Source: Protopterus annectens (Eukaryota > Chordata > Ceratodontiformes > Protopteridae). Taken from it: 64,000 nucleotides of DNA. The stretch's first letter is position 1. Each line of letters starts with the position of its first letter. The stretch spans positions 823,768,732-823,832,731 of the forward strand of contig NC_056750.1 of NCBI RefSeq assembly GCF_019279795.1, read 5' to 3'. This document shows positions 1 through 12,735 of the stretch, piece by piece. The notes below the pieces were generated by a model. The model worked only from the letters and a program-made list of their open reading frames with translations. It had not been told where the DNA came from and searched no databases. The translations under genes were made by a program, and so were the position numbers.

Positions 1-3000
1 GCTACATGTACACAAATTTTCATTGTATGTACCATGCTACACAATATGATCCTGTGGATACAGCTGCAGCAGAAACAGCATGCGGCAGGGCTAAACAGCC
101 CCCCACCATTGCCAAGGCCAGCACAGGCACAGAGTGACTCGAAGGAGGAACAACCTGAGCCTGCCCATGTAGACAGAAGGAAGCCTGCCGAGTATTCTCA
201 GGCTTTGGCAAAACGGCAAAGCATGGCACATACACTGGCATGGTAGGAACCCAGGGAATGACACATCTCTCTGACTCACACATACAGTAAAAGGGATGCC
301 AAACATGACACTACCTGTACTTTACCATGTATAGGGAGTGTACTATGTGCATCCAACATAGTCAGCCCTCCAGCACCATCCTCAGTACTGGCACAGCCAC
401 AAGTAACTCCCTCTTCTTATCAACTGCTGAATAGAGTAGTATATCTTGGTAGTTGTAGCTATGGTATGGATGTGAGCAGGCAAGGGAATTGGGTGGCTGA
501 ATGGGATGGCAGCAGATAGTGGACACCTATATGGGAAGCATGGAACCCATAACAAATACTGGTGTCAACAAAGTAGGCAGTACTAGACAAGGTGAAAAAT
601 CCCACTGCAGTGCATGTGATGGCTCAAATGCGTGTCCACTGGACACACACATGCATGTCAGTGAGACTCACATACCCACCACCAGCCTCAGCCAGCAGGA
701 CAGGTGTAGATGACCATAAAGAAAAGCTGTGCTAAGGCCTCCAATTAATGGCAATGAATAACAGCCCCCCCTCCAGACCTATGTTAGTTCTGCAGGGTAT
801 AAAGTCTGAAACTGAAATGTAGGTCAATAAAACCTAAGATCTGTACTCTACTTATATGCTTCTAGTCTGCATGATAGGTCAGAATACAAAATGAAATGGA
901 AGCCAGCAGAGTACCTGAAATACCAGTACAGTCATAGCAAATGTTTACAGTTGTCAGGTCTGACCCCCCCCCCCACAATCCTATGTAGAAATGCAGTAAC
1001 ATGTATGAGTGGGGCTGATTACAGTGGAGCACAGATTACCTGAGCTGGCCCAATTTACAGGCTAGATTGCTGCATGTGTACAATATGCAGGCCTCTGTGT
1101 GTTAGGTTATTGTGTGTTGTGCATTGTGTGGAAGTGGTTAGCATGTAGGCATGGAGGGTTGTGCCCTGGTGGCCTATGGCCAGTGCAGTCAATGACAGGG
1201 CCATGTTCTGACAACTGCAGTGCCAACTACAATGCATCCCAGCAAGACCCAATTCAGCAGTCATCCATACTCATTGTTCAGATGTCAACATCTGTCACCA
1301 TCTGAAAGATGGACATGCCATGAATGTGGGTCCAAGCATACACACAGTACACAGTTGGAAATACCGTAGACAGAGTATATAAAATGTAACTGTCAGCTGC
1401 ACACACCATTGGAATTGTACATACAGGTTAGCAACACATTAGTTTTCTGTGTAGTATGGAATACTGATGCAGTCTGGCCAATCACTGGCAGACCACAAAA
1501 GGCACAGTTATGAAGTAATGAGACAATGCCTATGGACTGGTACAAGGCAGCATATGGGGACTGTCCCAGGTATATCTGTGAGTCAGCTGCAAGAAGCCTC
1601 CATATCACACATGCACTCAGCTCACCCCACCATCATCCACAGGTTTACCACATGTCATATTTCTGCTGTTGGGAATGAGTACAGTATGACCCTCACTTCT
1701 GTATGGGAATACCCACAGAATGCAGCATGCTGAAGAGGTGTCCTATGCAGGTGTGTCCCTAGCTGTAAGCAGCACCCTGCCAGCATCCAGACCAATGGAT
1801 TAATATGGACAGGAACTATTGCCATTAACACCTCACACACTTACCCTGTCACCCCAGGGGAATCCAGTGGCTCACAGCCTGGGACTGTATGAGTGACAGA
1901 ATGTACTGGCCTGCTACAGATGGCCTGCATCACTACCAAATGCCCTACAGTCCTCTGTCAAAGGCTTGTGCTTCACCTGTGCTGCCAATGTATGTTATCT
2001 TATGGGGTCCCAACTACAACATAACACAGTCCACAGAACACAAATGCAAGGCCATGTTGATAAATCCCAGTAACATGCCCACCATGTCCTACTGCATGAA
2101 CTGTGGACCTACCCCTAAATAATGCTGGGATGAAAGGACAACTATAGGGATACTTCGCAGATATCACTTGCATAATGTTAGGAAGAGGATAGAATAGAGT
2201 GGGGGGTGTAGAAGCATGGATGCCATGGAGTTTGTGAAGTCTGAAACTCTGTGTGTCCATACTACCCCTGCCTGTAAACCCAGTAATGGGTGGCTACAAA
2301 ACCGCAATGTGAAGGGGAAATGACCAGATATATGAGCCCTGCCTCTGGGTAACCTGGGTGAATCTGTACAGCTGAGAGATATGGCCACAGCCATTCTGTT
2401 ATGTCAATAGATGTACAAGCAGGGGATCCTCAGCCACCACAGTACCAAGTGGCTGGACCATTTACACAGATCCATCAGCAAGTTTCTACAGCTACCCTTC
2501 CAGAATGGCATGAGTGTACAAGAATATGTATGCTGCAGACCACAATACTGAACACAGCTTCATTCATCTTGTATTTCCCAGGAAATAACTGCAAGCAAAT
2601 AAGTATATCTGTTGGTAGTTGGTGACATAATACATCACAGTGTAAAACAGTACATGCCTGAATATCTCTGCTAACACCAACTATGTAACACAAGCAGCAC
2701 AGACAGCAATAGTTACAGTATCCCACTATGTTTCGCCCATTGTGACTCCATATTGTCAACCTATCTACAAATATCCTGCAGAAATAGGTTGCTAGCTGTA
2801 GGTGTAGAACACAAAATCCTGCACTGGAGTACAACCTATCTGGAATGGATTCACACACGCAATACAGAAGGTCATACTGGGCATGCTCTTACACTTTGAG
2901 AAATGAAGCCCATGTCTGACAATAAAATACAGAAAGTCATACTGTGCATGCTCCAACATTTAGAGAAATGAAGCCCATGTCTGACAACAACAGTGGACTA

Positions 3001-3269
3001 TACATATCTGTCAGTTGCAGATGTCTGTGCACACACACCACATTGCACACCATTCATGCTTTGCACACACATCGGATAGAGATACTCACACATATCCAAG
3101 GCCAACACACTATAATAGGACAAACATACACACACAGAGATGTGGGGAAGAGAGAGGCAGACAGTGACATTGCCATCATGAGGCATGTCCCACCCACCAC
3201 ACATCCAATTGGTTAATATTACATGATGTGCCAATTTCAGTCACTGTAGACATTTGCATTTGGTAGCCC
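1..3269. other. Non-genic stretch, no gene recognised
   Basis: Only short open frames without recognisable domains occur here. The DNA is rich in CA/TG and poor in CpG. It holds a run of about 13 C near 963-975 and one local tandem duplication, listed separately. I see no splice-framed coding block, RNA gene or transposon protein. Confidence 0.6.
2861..2990. repeat. Two-copy tandem duplication, 65-bp period
   Basis: The segment starting AATACAGAAGGTCATACTG at 2861 recurs at 2926 with a few substitutions. Both copies end in the same AAATGAAGCCCATGTCTGAC stretch. This is a simple local duplication with no sign of coding. Confidence 0.85.
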
Positions 3270-3598
3270 ACAGCCGCATAGTGTCTGTGGTGCTTGTGAT
3301 AACTGCATAACATGATAGTACAATGTCAGATGTAAAGTTCTGTGTGACTGAGTGTTGTGTGTGTATGTGCGTGTGAATTTCCAGAGGAATGGTTTATGGC
3401 CCATACACACACACACTGCACTTCCCATAGCCCATGTTAGCACTCATGCTGATGTCAGTCTCCTTGAAATAATCCTCTGGCCAATTATTAGCCCCATACT
3501 TTCTGTGGCATGTGCAATAACTGTGTGATGTTATAGTGTAACATACTAATTAGGTAGGAGTTCTAATCCCACACATGGTAACTGTGAAAATGTGTGTG

Positions 3599-3681
<83 letters not shown>

Positions 3682-5160
3682 GTTAATGATTTTGAGGCCA
3701 TTCACAGTCACTACAACTCCTATTGCCCTACTTTAGCAAGCCTGCTGATCTCAGTCACCTTGAAATACCCCTTTTGACAAGAGCTAGCCCTATAAGCTCC
3801 GTGGTGTATGCGATAACTGTGTAATGCTTTAGTGTAACATACTAATTAGGTAGGAATTCTAATCCCAGATGTAGCAACTGTAAAACTCTGTGTGTGCTTG
3901 TGTGTGTGTAGAGATTAATGATTTTGAGGCCATTCACAGGCACTACACCTCCCATTGCCCTACTTTAGCAAGTCTGATGTCAGTCACCTTGAAATACCCC
4001 TTTGGAGAATGGCCAGCCCTATAAGATCTGTTGTGTGTGTCATAAATGCGGAACAATATAGTAGCAGTAACTACACAAGTATGGGTTTGAATCTCATCTG
4101 TGGCAACTGTGTGTATTTACATATGTATGTTTATACCTCAAAGTTTTTGGCCGCATTTACAGCCAGTACAGATCTCAGAGCCTGATTTTAGCAGTCCTGC
4201 AGATATCATCCACCTTATAAGTACCTGTTGCCAAACTTAAACTATGTCAGGTCAGTGGTGCATGTGGTAAACGTGTAACATAATGGTCCATAAAGATTGT
4301 TAGATAGAGGTTTAAATCTGATGCCTGGCAAATATAAATGTGTGACTAGGGTAAAATTATTTTTGGGAGCTGTCACCCACTACATCACCCAATGCCAGTA
4401 TTTCCAAGGGCTGGTGATGTCCCTCACCTTACAAGTACCTTGGGAACAACACTCATCCAATAAGCTCTGTGGCACATGCAATAAATGCGATGCACTGTAG
4501 TAGCAATGCACAGCTATGTAGGGGTTTGAATCTCAGTACTGGCAAGTGTGAGTATCTTGCGTGGTGGTTGCTGTGATTGTGTAATAACAGGATGTAGTGT
4601 GAGGTGGGTGTTGCTAAATTATTATACTGAGGACCTACTATATGTCACAATGTCCACCTTACAAGGGCAACAGATGTCAAACACCAGAGAGGCAGGTGTA
4701 GACAATCCATAGCTCTACATGTGACATTATGGATTGGTGAACAATATAGGCAACCCTTGTATTACTCAGAGAACACTCTCCATCCATATCTCATGCACAA
4801 ACACACTTGGCTAGGCAACAACCACTATATTGGTAGTTCCCTGCATATTGCCTCACAGATAGTAACCACGGTGTTCACCTTCAAAGATACCAACATGAAT
4901 GCTCTGTGGTGCATGCAATAATTGCATAACACTATAATAGTAATATATAGTCAGATAAGGGTTTGAAACTCAGTACTTGTAAGTCTGTGTTTGTGAATGT
5001 TTCATCAGTATCCTGTGTGGGTGTTGGGTTGAGTGTGTACTGACAGCATTCATTGCAGGGTGGATTTGGCTACATCATTATATTGAGGACCTATATCTCC
5101 CATTGTCCACATTACAAGGCCAACAGTTTTCAAACATTGTAGAGGTTGTTGTAGACAATC
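3270..5160 (+). repeat. Tandem array of degenerate tRNA-like (SINE-like) modules, about 220-bp period
   Basis: A module recurs with its B-box-like motif near 3560, 3855, 4083, 4305, 4525 and 4965. The motif varies around GGGTTTGAATCTC, close to the tRNA B box GGTTCRANYCC. About 60 bases upstream lies a segment like TGGCACATGCAATAAATGCG, which resembles an A box. Each module then runs into a TGTGTG-rich stretch, a block reading TTTTGAGGCCATTCACAG or similar, and a block reading CAGTCACCTTGAAATACC. Spacing is about 218-234 bp, or 296 bp where the TG tract has expanded. The units have diverged strongly. Serial insertion of a tRNA-derived SINE and tandem duplication are both possible. Confidence 0.6.
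3601..3677. repeat. (TG)n microsatellite
   Basis: About 38 uninterrupted TG units lie inside one of the tRNA-like modules. They explain why that module is about 75 bp longer than its neighbours and why a Cys/Val-repeat open frame appears here. Confidence 0.98.
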
Positions 5161-5318
5161 CTCAGCCACAAATGTGTACAGTCATGTGCAATTACTGTGA
5201 CAGTATGGATTAGTAAACAATATAGGCAACTGTTATAATACCCAGATACCACTCTCTTCCCACAGCTCATACACAAACATGCTTGGCTCTTACTCTTACA
5301 CCCTTCCTTTCTTACTTT

Positions 5319-5325
5319 GTCTCTG

Positions 5326-5374
<49 letters not shown>
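5319..5374. repeat. (TCTCTG)n and (CT)n microsatellite
   Basis: A few TCTCTG hexamers grade into about 15 CT dinucleotides. The Arg/Glu/Asp-repeat open frame on the minus strand here is an artefact of this tract. Confidence 0.97.
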
Positions 5375-5376
<2 letters not shown>

Positions 5377-7369
5377 TTCTGGTGGATGTGGAAAAGTACA
5401 TCTGTTTTGCATAGGCAGCAGCTTGGAATGCTCATGATCAGCTGATGGCCTGCGCACAAATTGCAGTCACCCACCTGCTAATTGCATGTGGAACAGCTGT
5501 TGTTTCATTCCATTCCATGTTGTATCATGCTATAGCAAGGAAACACACTCCTATAACTAAGCACTTCATGTGGGTGTTGGCACTTTTCCTTCACTGTGAG
5601 CTGGACTTCATGTGGGTGTTTGACAAACAGCATCACAGAGGGTAGTTGGAAATACCTCTTACAGCATACACTATGGAGACAGGCCAACAAACAGGATGGG
5701 GATGTTCCAGACATGGGGATAGAATGTAAGTATTTCTGTTCTACATTTGAAGTAATGTTGGTTTAACAGGGTTTGTGTGGATATGGCTGTTCTACATGAT
5801 TTCAAGCCTGTGGCATGAAAGTGTTATTTGGTTGAGGAAACTCTCACCTGTAGGGCTATCTGCAGACTGTCCAGAGTTTGGAGTCTTACATGTGTTGTAT
5901 TGCTCACACATTTCCTACCTTTAGATATGCAGTAGCATACTCTGATGATTGCAGTCAGCTCATGGTGACATCCATGTGATTTATTAACTTCATATCCCTG
6001 AGAAGAGATATGTCACAGCAAACCCTGTTACACCAGGAAATTTCTCTGTTTATCACAACAATATGTCAATATTGGCCCTGTGTTTATGCCTCTGTCCCCC
6101 AAGTCTGTCACCCTTTGTCCATATGTCATGTAGTCTTTATTTACTGACATCATACCTGATAACAAGCCAGTGAGATATCAGACTGCTAGACATGTTATGT
6201 ATAGTAGACCTTATATTTGAGAACAAAACCAATAAATTCTGTTGTAGTGTGTACAGTAGTGAGGTCTGTGTACTTATGATGATTGTTGACAGAGTGTTTA
6301 TTGTGAATATGTTACTTGGCCTGTGTACAGACTGTGGTAGATGTCGTTGTTCTTGGTCCTGTTCTATCTGATGTTGCATGCTGCTCCAGTTTATGGTACG
6401 CTATCAGCATACATGTTTGTAGGGCTGACTGACACATGTCCCATACCACAGTCAGGCATCAGACTACACTGTGTATTGGCCCAGTATATGTAGGGTTACT
6501 GTGTGAGTGGCTCTTATGAGGGTGGTTTTGTTTACACAGTCCATATACTGTAATATTACTTAGGCTTACCATAATGTGACTGTGTTCAGATTGGTTGTGG
6601 GTATGCACTTTCACACTGGTGCCTGTTACTCAGTGCTGTTACATGCCTGTAGTGCCTGCTATATTTGCAAGTACATGTGTATTCCCCCAATAGGAAACTT
6701 GGGTCAGTGTTGTGGCAGTCTGCCTGTACTTTGCACACTGCTTTGTGACATGCCTAGCAGCTCAGTGTATTTACCTAGTGTGATGTTATGTCCAAATATC
6801 TGTCAGATATACTGTTGCCTGGCCACCATAACTGTTGTGTATTTCTGGAAAAGCAGTGGGATGGTGTTGTGAAGTATGTGGGCTTGGGACCTCTGCTCCT
6901 CTGGTTAATATGTGTTAGGACAGACAGGAGTGTGTGAATGCATCAACTGTGTGACCTTATCTATTCCAGTATTTTTGTGATATCCCCATTTACATGGCTG
7001 TAAACATCCACTTTGTCAGGCTTGGTCCACACGTCTTGCATTTAGAAGTTCTGTGTATACCTCTGCACTGCCCAGATTGTGTCAGACTGTTCACGTTTAT
7101 TGGTAATATCTTTGCTGTATTCCTCAGGATCATTACTGTGATTTGTGTGGTACTTCACTATGATAATCTTATGATGTCTGTCAATAACTGATGGTGTACA
7201 TGCCAGTATCAGAAGTGACTTCCCACAGAATATGTCTGTTAACACAACCCCTGTTACTGTAGCAACATTCCACATTTATACATGCAGTACTTACATGACA
7301 TCCTCTTGCACTAAGAGGTTGTGACTATTGGTGCTGAAGTATGACTCCAGTACATGTTATGGGCATATG

Positions 7370-7384
<15 letters not shown>
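5375..7384. other. Non-genic stretch, no gene recognised
   Basis: Short open frames only. I saw no transposon motif, tandem repeat or RNA gene. Confidence 0.55.
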
Positions 7385-7435
<51 letters not shown>

Positions 7436-7464
7436 ATCTACATGTATACATATATCTACATATG

Positions 7465-7538
<74 letters not shown>
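7385..7538. repeat. (TA)n microsatellite, two blocks
   Basis: Two long TA runs, about 7385-7434 and 7467-7538, are separated by a TA-rich spacer carrying TGTATCTACATGTATAC. Open frames of Tyr/Ile repeats on both strands are artefacts. The self-complementary tract could extrude a cruciform and is a likely assembly-error site. Confidence 0.97.
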
Positions 7539-7540
<2 letters not shown>

Positions 7541-7761
7541 TATATATCCATATCCTTGTTATGTGTAGACATGACTGTTGTATATACCTTCCCAGATATA
7601 TCACACCATATTTATCTATGTGTATATTTAGATATAACAACATACTTGATACAACACTAATATCACTAACAAGTACTACACAATTGTAGAAGTCAAAGCA
7701 GTTGTTCACTACTATTCAGTATGTGTACTGACAGATATATCGGAAAAACAAGCATTGTCAC

Positions 7762-8405
7762 AGCTGTGATGGCTTAGTGGTTACCTGCTGTGAGTATAGT
7801 GTGTTGGGTCTTGGGTTCCAGACCTGCAAGGGCTGTTTATTTTGTTGCTTGGCAGAACAAGGACTGTTGGATATAGAGTGGTTAAGGCAGTTTTGTGCAG
7901 CTATAAGCGGGTTTGTGCGGGTTTGGCCGATGGTAAGCACTGCTACTGTACAATTAAACGGAAAGCCACTTACACCACGTAGGCTTTGCTTACCAGTGTG
8001 CAAATCTGCTTAGCATTTATATTGAAGCAATGCTTACACCTGCTAAGCGTGGCTCAGCCCTGGTAACCAGTGATCACATTCCAATCTGATAAAATAGCAC
8101 GGTAATGACATCTTTAATAAGTGTATTCAATTCCATGTACATAACATGCTTCTATGTGCTGTCATTACAGTAGCAAGGGGTGTGAGTATACTGTCTGGGA
8201 CACCTGAGTATATATGGCTAGCACAACAATCTTTTCCTTTTGTATGTGTTTCATACATGGGTAGTATCTCAGGTTATATGCAGTCACACTTGCATATATT
8301 GTATCTTAACCTTACTACTGTTAACAGTGCTTTCCCAAGTAAGAGTAGATTGCAGATTGTAGTACTGGAACCATACACCCTGCATGCAAAGCTGGACTCT
8401 GAGTA
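7762..8405 (+). repeat. Interspersed repeat, copy 1, with tRNA-like head
   Basis: The segment opens with GATGGCTTAGTGGTTACC, which looks like an A box, and about 40 bp later has GGGTTCCAGACC, which looks like a B box. Downstream come TTAGC/GCTAAGC words and then a block that also occurs at about 37.68-37.94 kb. Shared words include CAATGCTTACACCTG followed by TAAGC, and similar stretches ending in a tATACTGT-GGG-CAC-TG-GT-TATATGG pattern. The two copies are clearly related but diverged. I do not recognise the family. The boundaries are approximate. Confidence 0.55.
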
Positions 8406-9279
8406 ATGACTATTGTGTTCTTGGTGTGTGAACTGTGTGTTATTAAGTACTTGCTACTGCATATTGATCTGATATGTGGATATTACTGTAGACTACTATG
8501 TGTATAGGACATGTCACTGATGGCATACCTATCAGTATTAGACATCTGTCAAAACATTAATCCTAATGCATAACTTGTTGGCTAGCTGATTTCTGTCTGT
8601 CCTCTGTACAGATGTGCAGATGTCAGGTATACATCTTGGCTGCTTGCAGCAATCTATGCTTGACTGACACTGACATGTCTGCCCAGCTGTGTTATGAATG
8701 CCACAGCTAGGAAACCCCACCCTGTATGCACCGCATGCCATGGATACCTCAACTAGACTACCACAGTCAAAAGAACATGCTTGGGTACAGCTCTTCAACA
8801 CAGACATTAGCCATGTTATGTAATATATGTTGCATACATGTCAGTTGGAGCACCTCACTGGCCCTCTGTAAGAGACAATCAGATGATTGAATGTTGCATT
8901 TAACTGTCACCCTGAGGATCACTCACATGGCATCAGTTGATATATGGCCTGCTGACACATCAGGTGACATGATACCACTGTACCCACATCCCCTACTCTT
9001 CTCATCTCTCCATGGACAATATCCCGGTACACACCTAGGAACACTTGCACCTGTGGATCCCAGTGCTGACAAATGTGTCAGTGTGCATTGCTGAGAATAA
9101 CAGTGTCTGTGTGTTTGTAAACCTGCAGCTGATAATACCCTGAGGACCTTCTCACACACTACACCCCCCATTGCCATAGTTAGAGATGGCTGCTGCTGTA
9201 ATGGACATTAAATGTAACTTGTTACACTCTTCACCCTATAGACAACCTGGAGCTTGCTGTACCAGCACAACACTGTTGT
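8406..9279. other. Non-genic stretch, no gene recognised
   Basis: Only short, motif-free open frames are present. Confidence 0.5.
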
Positions 9280-10060
9280 AAAAATGTGTAGATAGCCATG
9301 GGTTACCCTCTGACTCCTGGCAAGTGTGTGTATGTGTACAAGTGTATATATTTGTAGGATAAAGCATTCTGAGGCCACATTCTCCAAATGCAATACACCT
9401 GGCCATACAGTATAAGGGATAGTGATGTTGCCGACATTAGGAGAGCCATGACAAACTACTATCCCTACTATCCCTTAGCCATGTGCAATAAGTGCATATC
9501 CCTGTATTAGCACTGATGAGATAGACAAGGGGTTGCATTGCAGTCCTGATCAATGTGTGATTGTGGGCATGTGATAGTATTATCATGGGTTTCAGTGAGT
9601 AAAATATCCAATGTGGGGTGTGGGCGCTGGGTATACTGTCTATATGCCATGGTACCCCCAGTACATGTCCCAAGGTCAACTGTATGAGGACCACTGTCAC
9701 CATCAACCATGCAGGTAACTGAGTACACTATCCAGCCCAATGATGCATGTTCTGTATGCAAATTATCTGTAACAGAATGGACTAACTGACAAGGTAGTTA
9801 GCATGGATAAACCAAGGTCTCTCACATGTGTCTATGACTGTTATGTGTTTGTCAATGTGTATATGACAGTATGTCATGCTATGCATTGTTCATTAACACC
9901 CAGTACATCCCCCATTACCATACTGTACAATGCCTGGTGATGTTCCTCACTTAACACCTCATCCTAAAAGCTGTGTGGTGTGTGCAATTAAGGCCAAACA
10001 CATTAGTAGCAATAAGTAACTAGGTAGGGGTTCTACTCTCAGTGTTGCCTTTTTTAATTT
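9280..10060 (+). repeat. Second cluster of degenerate tRNA-like modules
   Basis: At least three units related to the 3.3-5.2 kb array are visible. Their B-box-like parts are near 9305, 9530 and 10028, the last reading AGGTAGGGGTTCTACTCTC. Their upstream parts have the TGTGCAATAAGTGCA pattern. Spacing is again near 220 bp or a multiple of it. The cluster ends where the minus-strand LINE begins. Confidence 0.5.
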
Positions 10061-10099
10061 TTCCAAGTCTTTTGGGTTTCTAATACCATGATGAGAATG

Positions 10100-10808
10100 G
10101 ACACCATTCCTAAGTCAAAGTACAATTAAAGTTCATGAAATTAGTATTGTTTCACTCTTTGATGTTAGCCAAAAGTGCTCTTCAGAGCACTCACAATGTG
10201 CCCAGTAATGACTCCTTCTGCAATTCGTATGGTATTACATTGATTGGTAACATATCTAAATACGATTGTAAATTCTTTTTTATAAGACCAGTTGCTCCTA
10301 CTACTACTGGAACTGTCTAGGTATCTTTCTTCCACATGGCTGTCGTTTCTGCCTGCAGATCCAGGTATTCTATGACTTTGTGTCTTTCTGTATGCAAGAC
10401 ACTGTAGTCACTGGGTGTGGCGATTTCAATGATCAATGTTACTTTTGTCTTCTTTTCTTGGACCACTGTATCTGGTTTTCTAGCATCTATCTTTTGAACT
10501 GCAGCTATTGGGTGATCCCATGTGATATAAACTTCATCAATTTCTATGATTCTTTGTGGCTCATGTTTTCAGTGTTTTTCAGCCACTTCAGTACCATAAT
10601 ATTTGCACAATCTCCAGTGTAAGAGTCTCGCCACATTATTATGCCTTTCAGTATACAGTCCCTCTGCCATTAGTGCGTCACAACCAGCAACATGGTGTGT
10701 GACTGTTTCCAATTCAGTTTTACAAAACCTACATATGTCTGTTTCTCCCACATGTTCAATGGACTTTGTAAACCAGCATGTATGTAGTCCACTATTTTGG
10801 GCTGCCAA
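10100..10808 (-). pseudogene. C-terminal CCHC zinc-knuckle block and tail of the R2/R4-like LINE
   Basis: The minus-strand frame at 10808-10569 contains CRFCKTELETVTHHVAGCD followed by YTERHNNVARLLHW. This is the CCHC motif and helix that precede the restriction-like endonuclease in site-specific LINEs. Between about 10320 and 10190 another frame gives VPVVVGATGLIKKNL and, a little later, PYELQKESLLGT. That matches the conserved tail (VIVGA-G-KK then -ELQK-LLGT) of these proteins. The catalytic PD-D/E residues of the endonuclease are not readable in one frame, and the block between the two parts is frameshifted. Confidence 0.75.
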
Positions 10809-10932
10809 TATTAACCTTTCATTTCTTGATGTGAATTCACCTCTCCTTAACCATTCATGTGTTCATTCTTGATCAACATGAGGCTCTTCCAGAAGTTTTC
10901 TATACTTGCAACTATATTTATGTTTTTTTTTT

Positions 10933-11664
10933 TCACATTTCTTGCCTTCCCATCTGGTCCTTCACCTTATATTCTTTCTTTTGGTTTTTAGCACATTCAG
11001 TTGCTGCCTGATTTTTATCTAATTCTGGTATAATTTTCATTCCTGCTTGACTTCTATATGCTTCTGCTAAATTAAGCAGAGATGTCATCTTAGATTTATG
11101 TTCCTCATGTTTCAAAACTTTCACTACATTTGGATCCTGTGAGGTCAGCAGATATGTGTAGAGTCCCATGATCGTAGATCTATACATGTAATTAATTTCA
11201 AGGAGGCCCATCCCTCCTTCGGAGCAGGGAATATATAATCTTGGTATACACTGATTTTTATAAATTATTTGGTAAGCATGAAGCATCCTTCTTGTTTTAA
11301 TATCCAACTTAGCCAACACTTTTTAGGGCCAGTCAATCACTCCAAAACTATAAGTTAGGACAGGAAGAGCAAATTGATTTATGGCTTGGATCTTGTTCCT
11401 AGATGTCAGTGCTGTTTTCAGGATTAATTTAAGTCTTCTAAAGTATTCCTTACTGAGCTTTATTCGCATTTGTTCATATTTTATTGCCAACCTTTCATCA
11501 ATTCCCAAGTATTTATACACTCCCTCTTGCTCAAGTTCTTTTATATCACATTCTTGTCCCAAACATAAATTTTCCTGGTGCTGCAGTTTTCCTTTTTTAA
11601 AAGTTGCTTTTTCACACTTATCAAGACTAAATGACATTCCAATATCATCTGAAAGTTTTGACAA
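10933..11664 (-). pseudogene. Post-RT (thumb/linker) region of the R2/R4-like LINE
   Basis: Two consecutive open stretches (11664-11323 and 11319-10933) are separated by a stop. They follow the RT motif 5. The first has GMSFSLDKCEKATFKKGKL, like the KC(E/A) box after RT motif 5, then YKYLGIDE and NKIQAINQFALPVLTYSFG, the usual RT motif 7 and thumb features. The second has WTKRRM-like KLDIKTRRMLHAYQ and PRLYIPCSEGGMGLLEI, strongly conserved among R2/R4-type proteins. Without the breaks the two would be one continuous protein with the RT. Confidence 0.8.
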
Positions 11665-12301
11665 CCTGCAGCTGTGCTTTCAGTTCCTCATCTGATGAGC
11701 TATGCAGTTTTAAATCATTGACAAAGAGAAGATGAGAAGTCATTAGACTTTGTTGTTTTCTAGAAGCCAAATTGTAGCCATGGCCTAAGCTGTTAAGTAA
11801 ACAGCTTAATGGATTAATGGCAAGGCAGAATAGCAATGGTGACAAAGAGTCACCCTGGAATATCCCCCTTTGAATATTTATCCCTGGGATAATAATCTGT
11901 TCTTTATCATGGCTTAATTGCAAAGTGATCTGCCACTGTCTCATGGTTACTGTAATGTAATCAATCAGTGTAGGGTGTAGCTTATACATTTTAAAGCACT
12001 CCTTTACCCATGAATGTGGAATACTATCAAATGCTGTTTTGTAATCAATCCATGCCATACTTAGATTCTTCCCCTTCTTACAGTTCTCCACTTTAACTTT
12101 GTTTAACAACAAATGATCCTTTGTTCCATATGACTTTCTTTTATTGCCCGTTTGTTCTACTGCCATAATTGAGTTTTCTTCTAAATGACTATAAACTCTG
12201 TCGGCGTCAATTCTGGTGTATAGTTTTGACAACGTTGGAAGACAAGTTATTGGTCTATAATTTTTAGGGTAGCTTGTAGATTCACTCTTAAGTAAGAGCA
12301 T
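11645..12301 (-). pseudogene. Reverse transcriptase domain of the R2/R4-like LINE
   Basis: This 218-residue open stretch holds the core fingers and palm of a non-LTR reverse transcriptase, which would copy the element RNA at a nicked target. Visible blocks are YPKNYRPITCLPTLSKLYT (motif 1), MAWIDYKTAFDSIPHSWVKE (motif 3, with the first catalytic Asp), GIFQGDSLSPLLFCLAINPL (motif 4) and LLFVNDLKLHSSSDEELK (motif 5). The last should carry two adjacent Asp residues. Here it reads FVND, so one metal-binding Asp is replaced by Asn and the enzyme would be dead. The TGN and TKDHLLLNK stretch between motifs 1 and 3 is typical of the clade. The frame continues into the next piece after a frameshift near 11660. 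Confidence 0.85.
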
Positions 12302-12735
12302 TGTTTATCCTGTTGTTAACCAGAGTGGTGTGTGTTCGGGGTGCACATATAAATAGTTCTTATTCATGGCTAAGTCCTCATGCAAAGAAGTTAATACTTT
12401 AAGCCAAAAGTTAGGTACTGCATCTGGGTCTGGGGTTTTCCAGTCAGAGACTTTTATTAACTTTGTTTCAATCTCTATGGCTGTTATTTCATATCATTTC
12501 ATATCTTGTACCTTTAAACTTCTTATTCTTTCTTTTACTTCTTTTATCCATTTAGTATCGTTGTTATGTTCCAAAGGATCTTCATAGATACTTCTCCAAA
12601 ATGTATCTACTTCCTCTTTTTTTGGCTGTCTTTCAATTTCTTTTACCTTATTTCCCAATTCTCTATAAAACTTTTTTGGGTCATCAATAAATTGCTTATT
12701 TTGTGCTTTTCCCTTATATTTATTTGGCATCATTT

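Noticed and set aside
3592..3777. Cys/Val-repeat open frame
   Set aside because: It is the (TG)n microsatellite read in frame.
7311..7709. Long Tyr/Ile-rich open frames on both strands
   Set aside because: They are translations of the (TA)n microsatellite and carry no independent evidence of coding.
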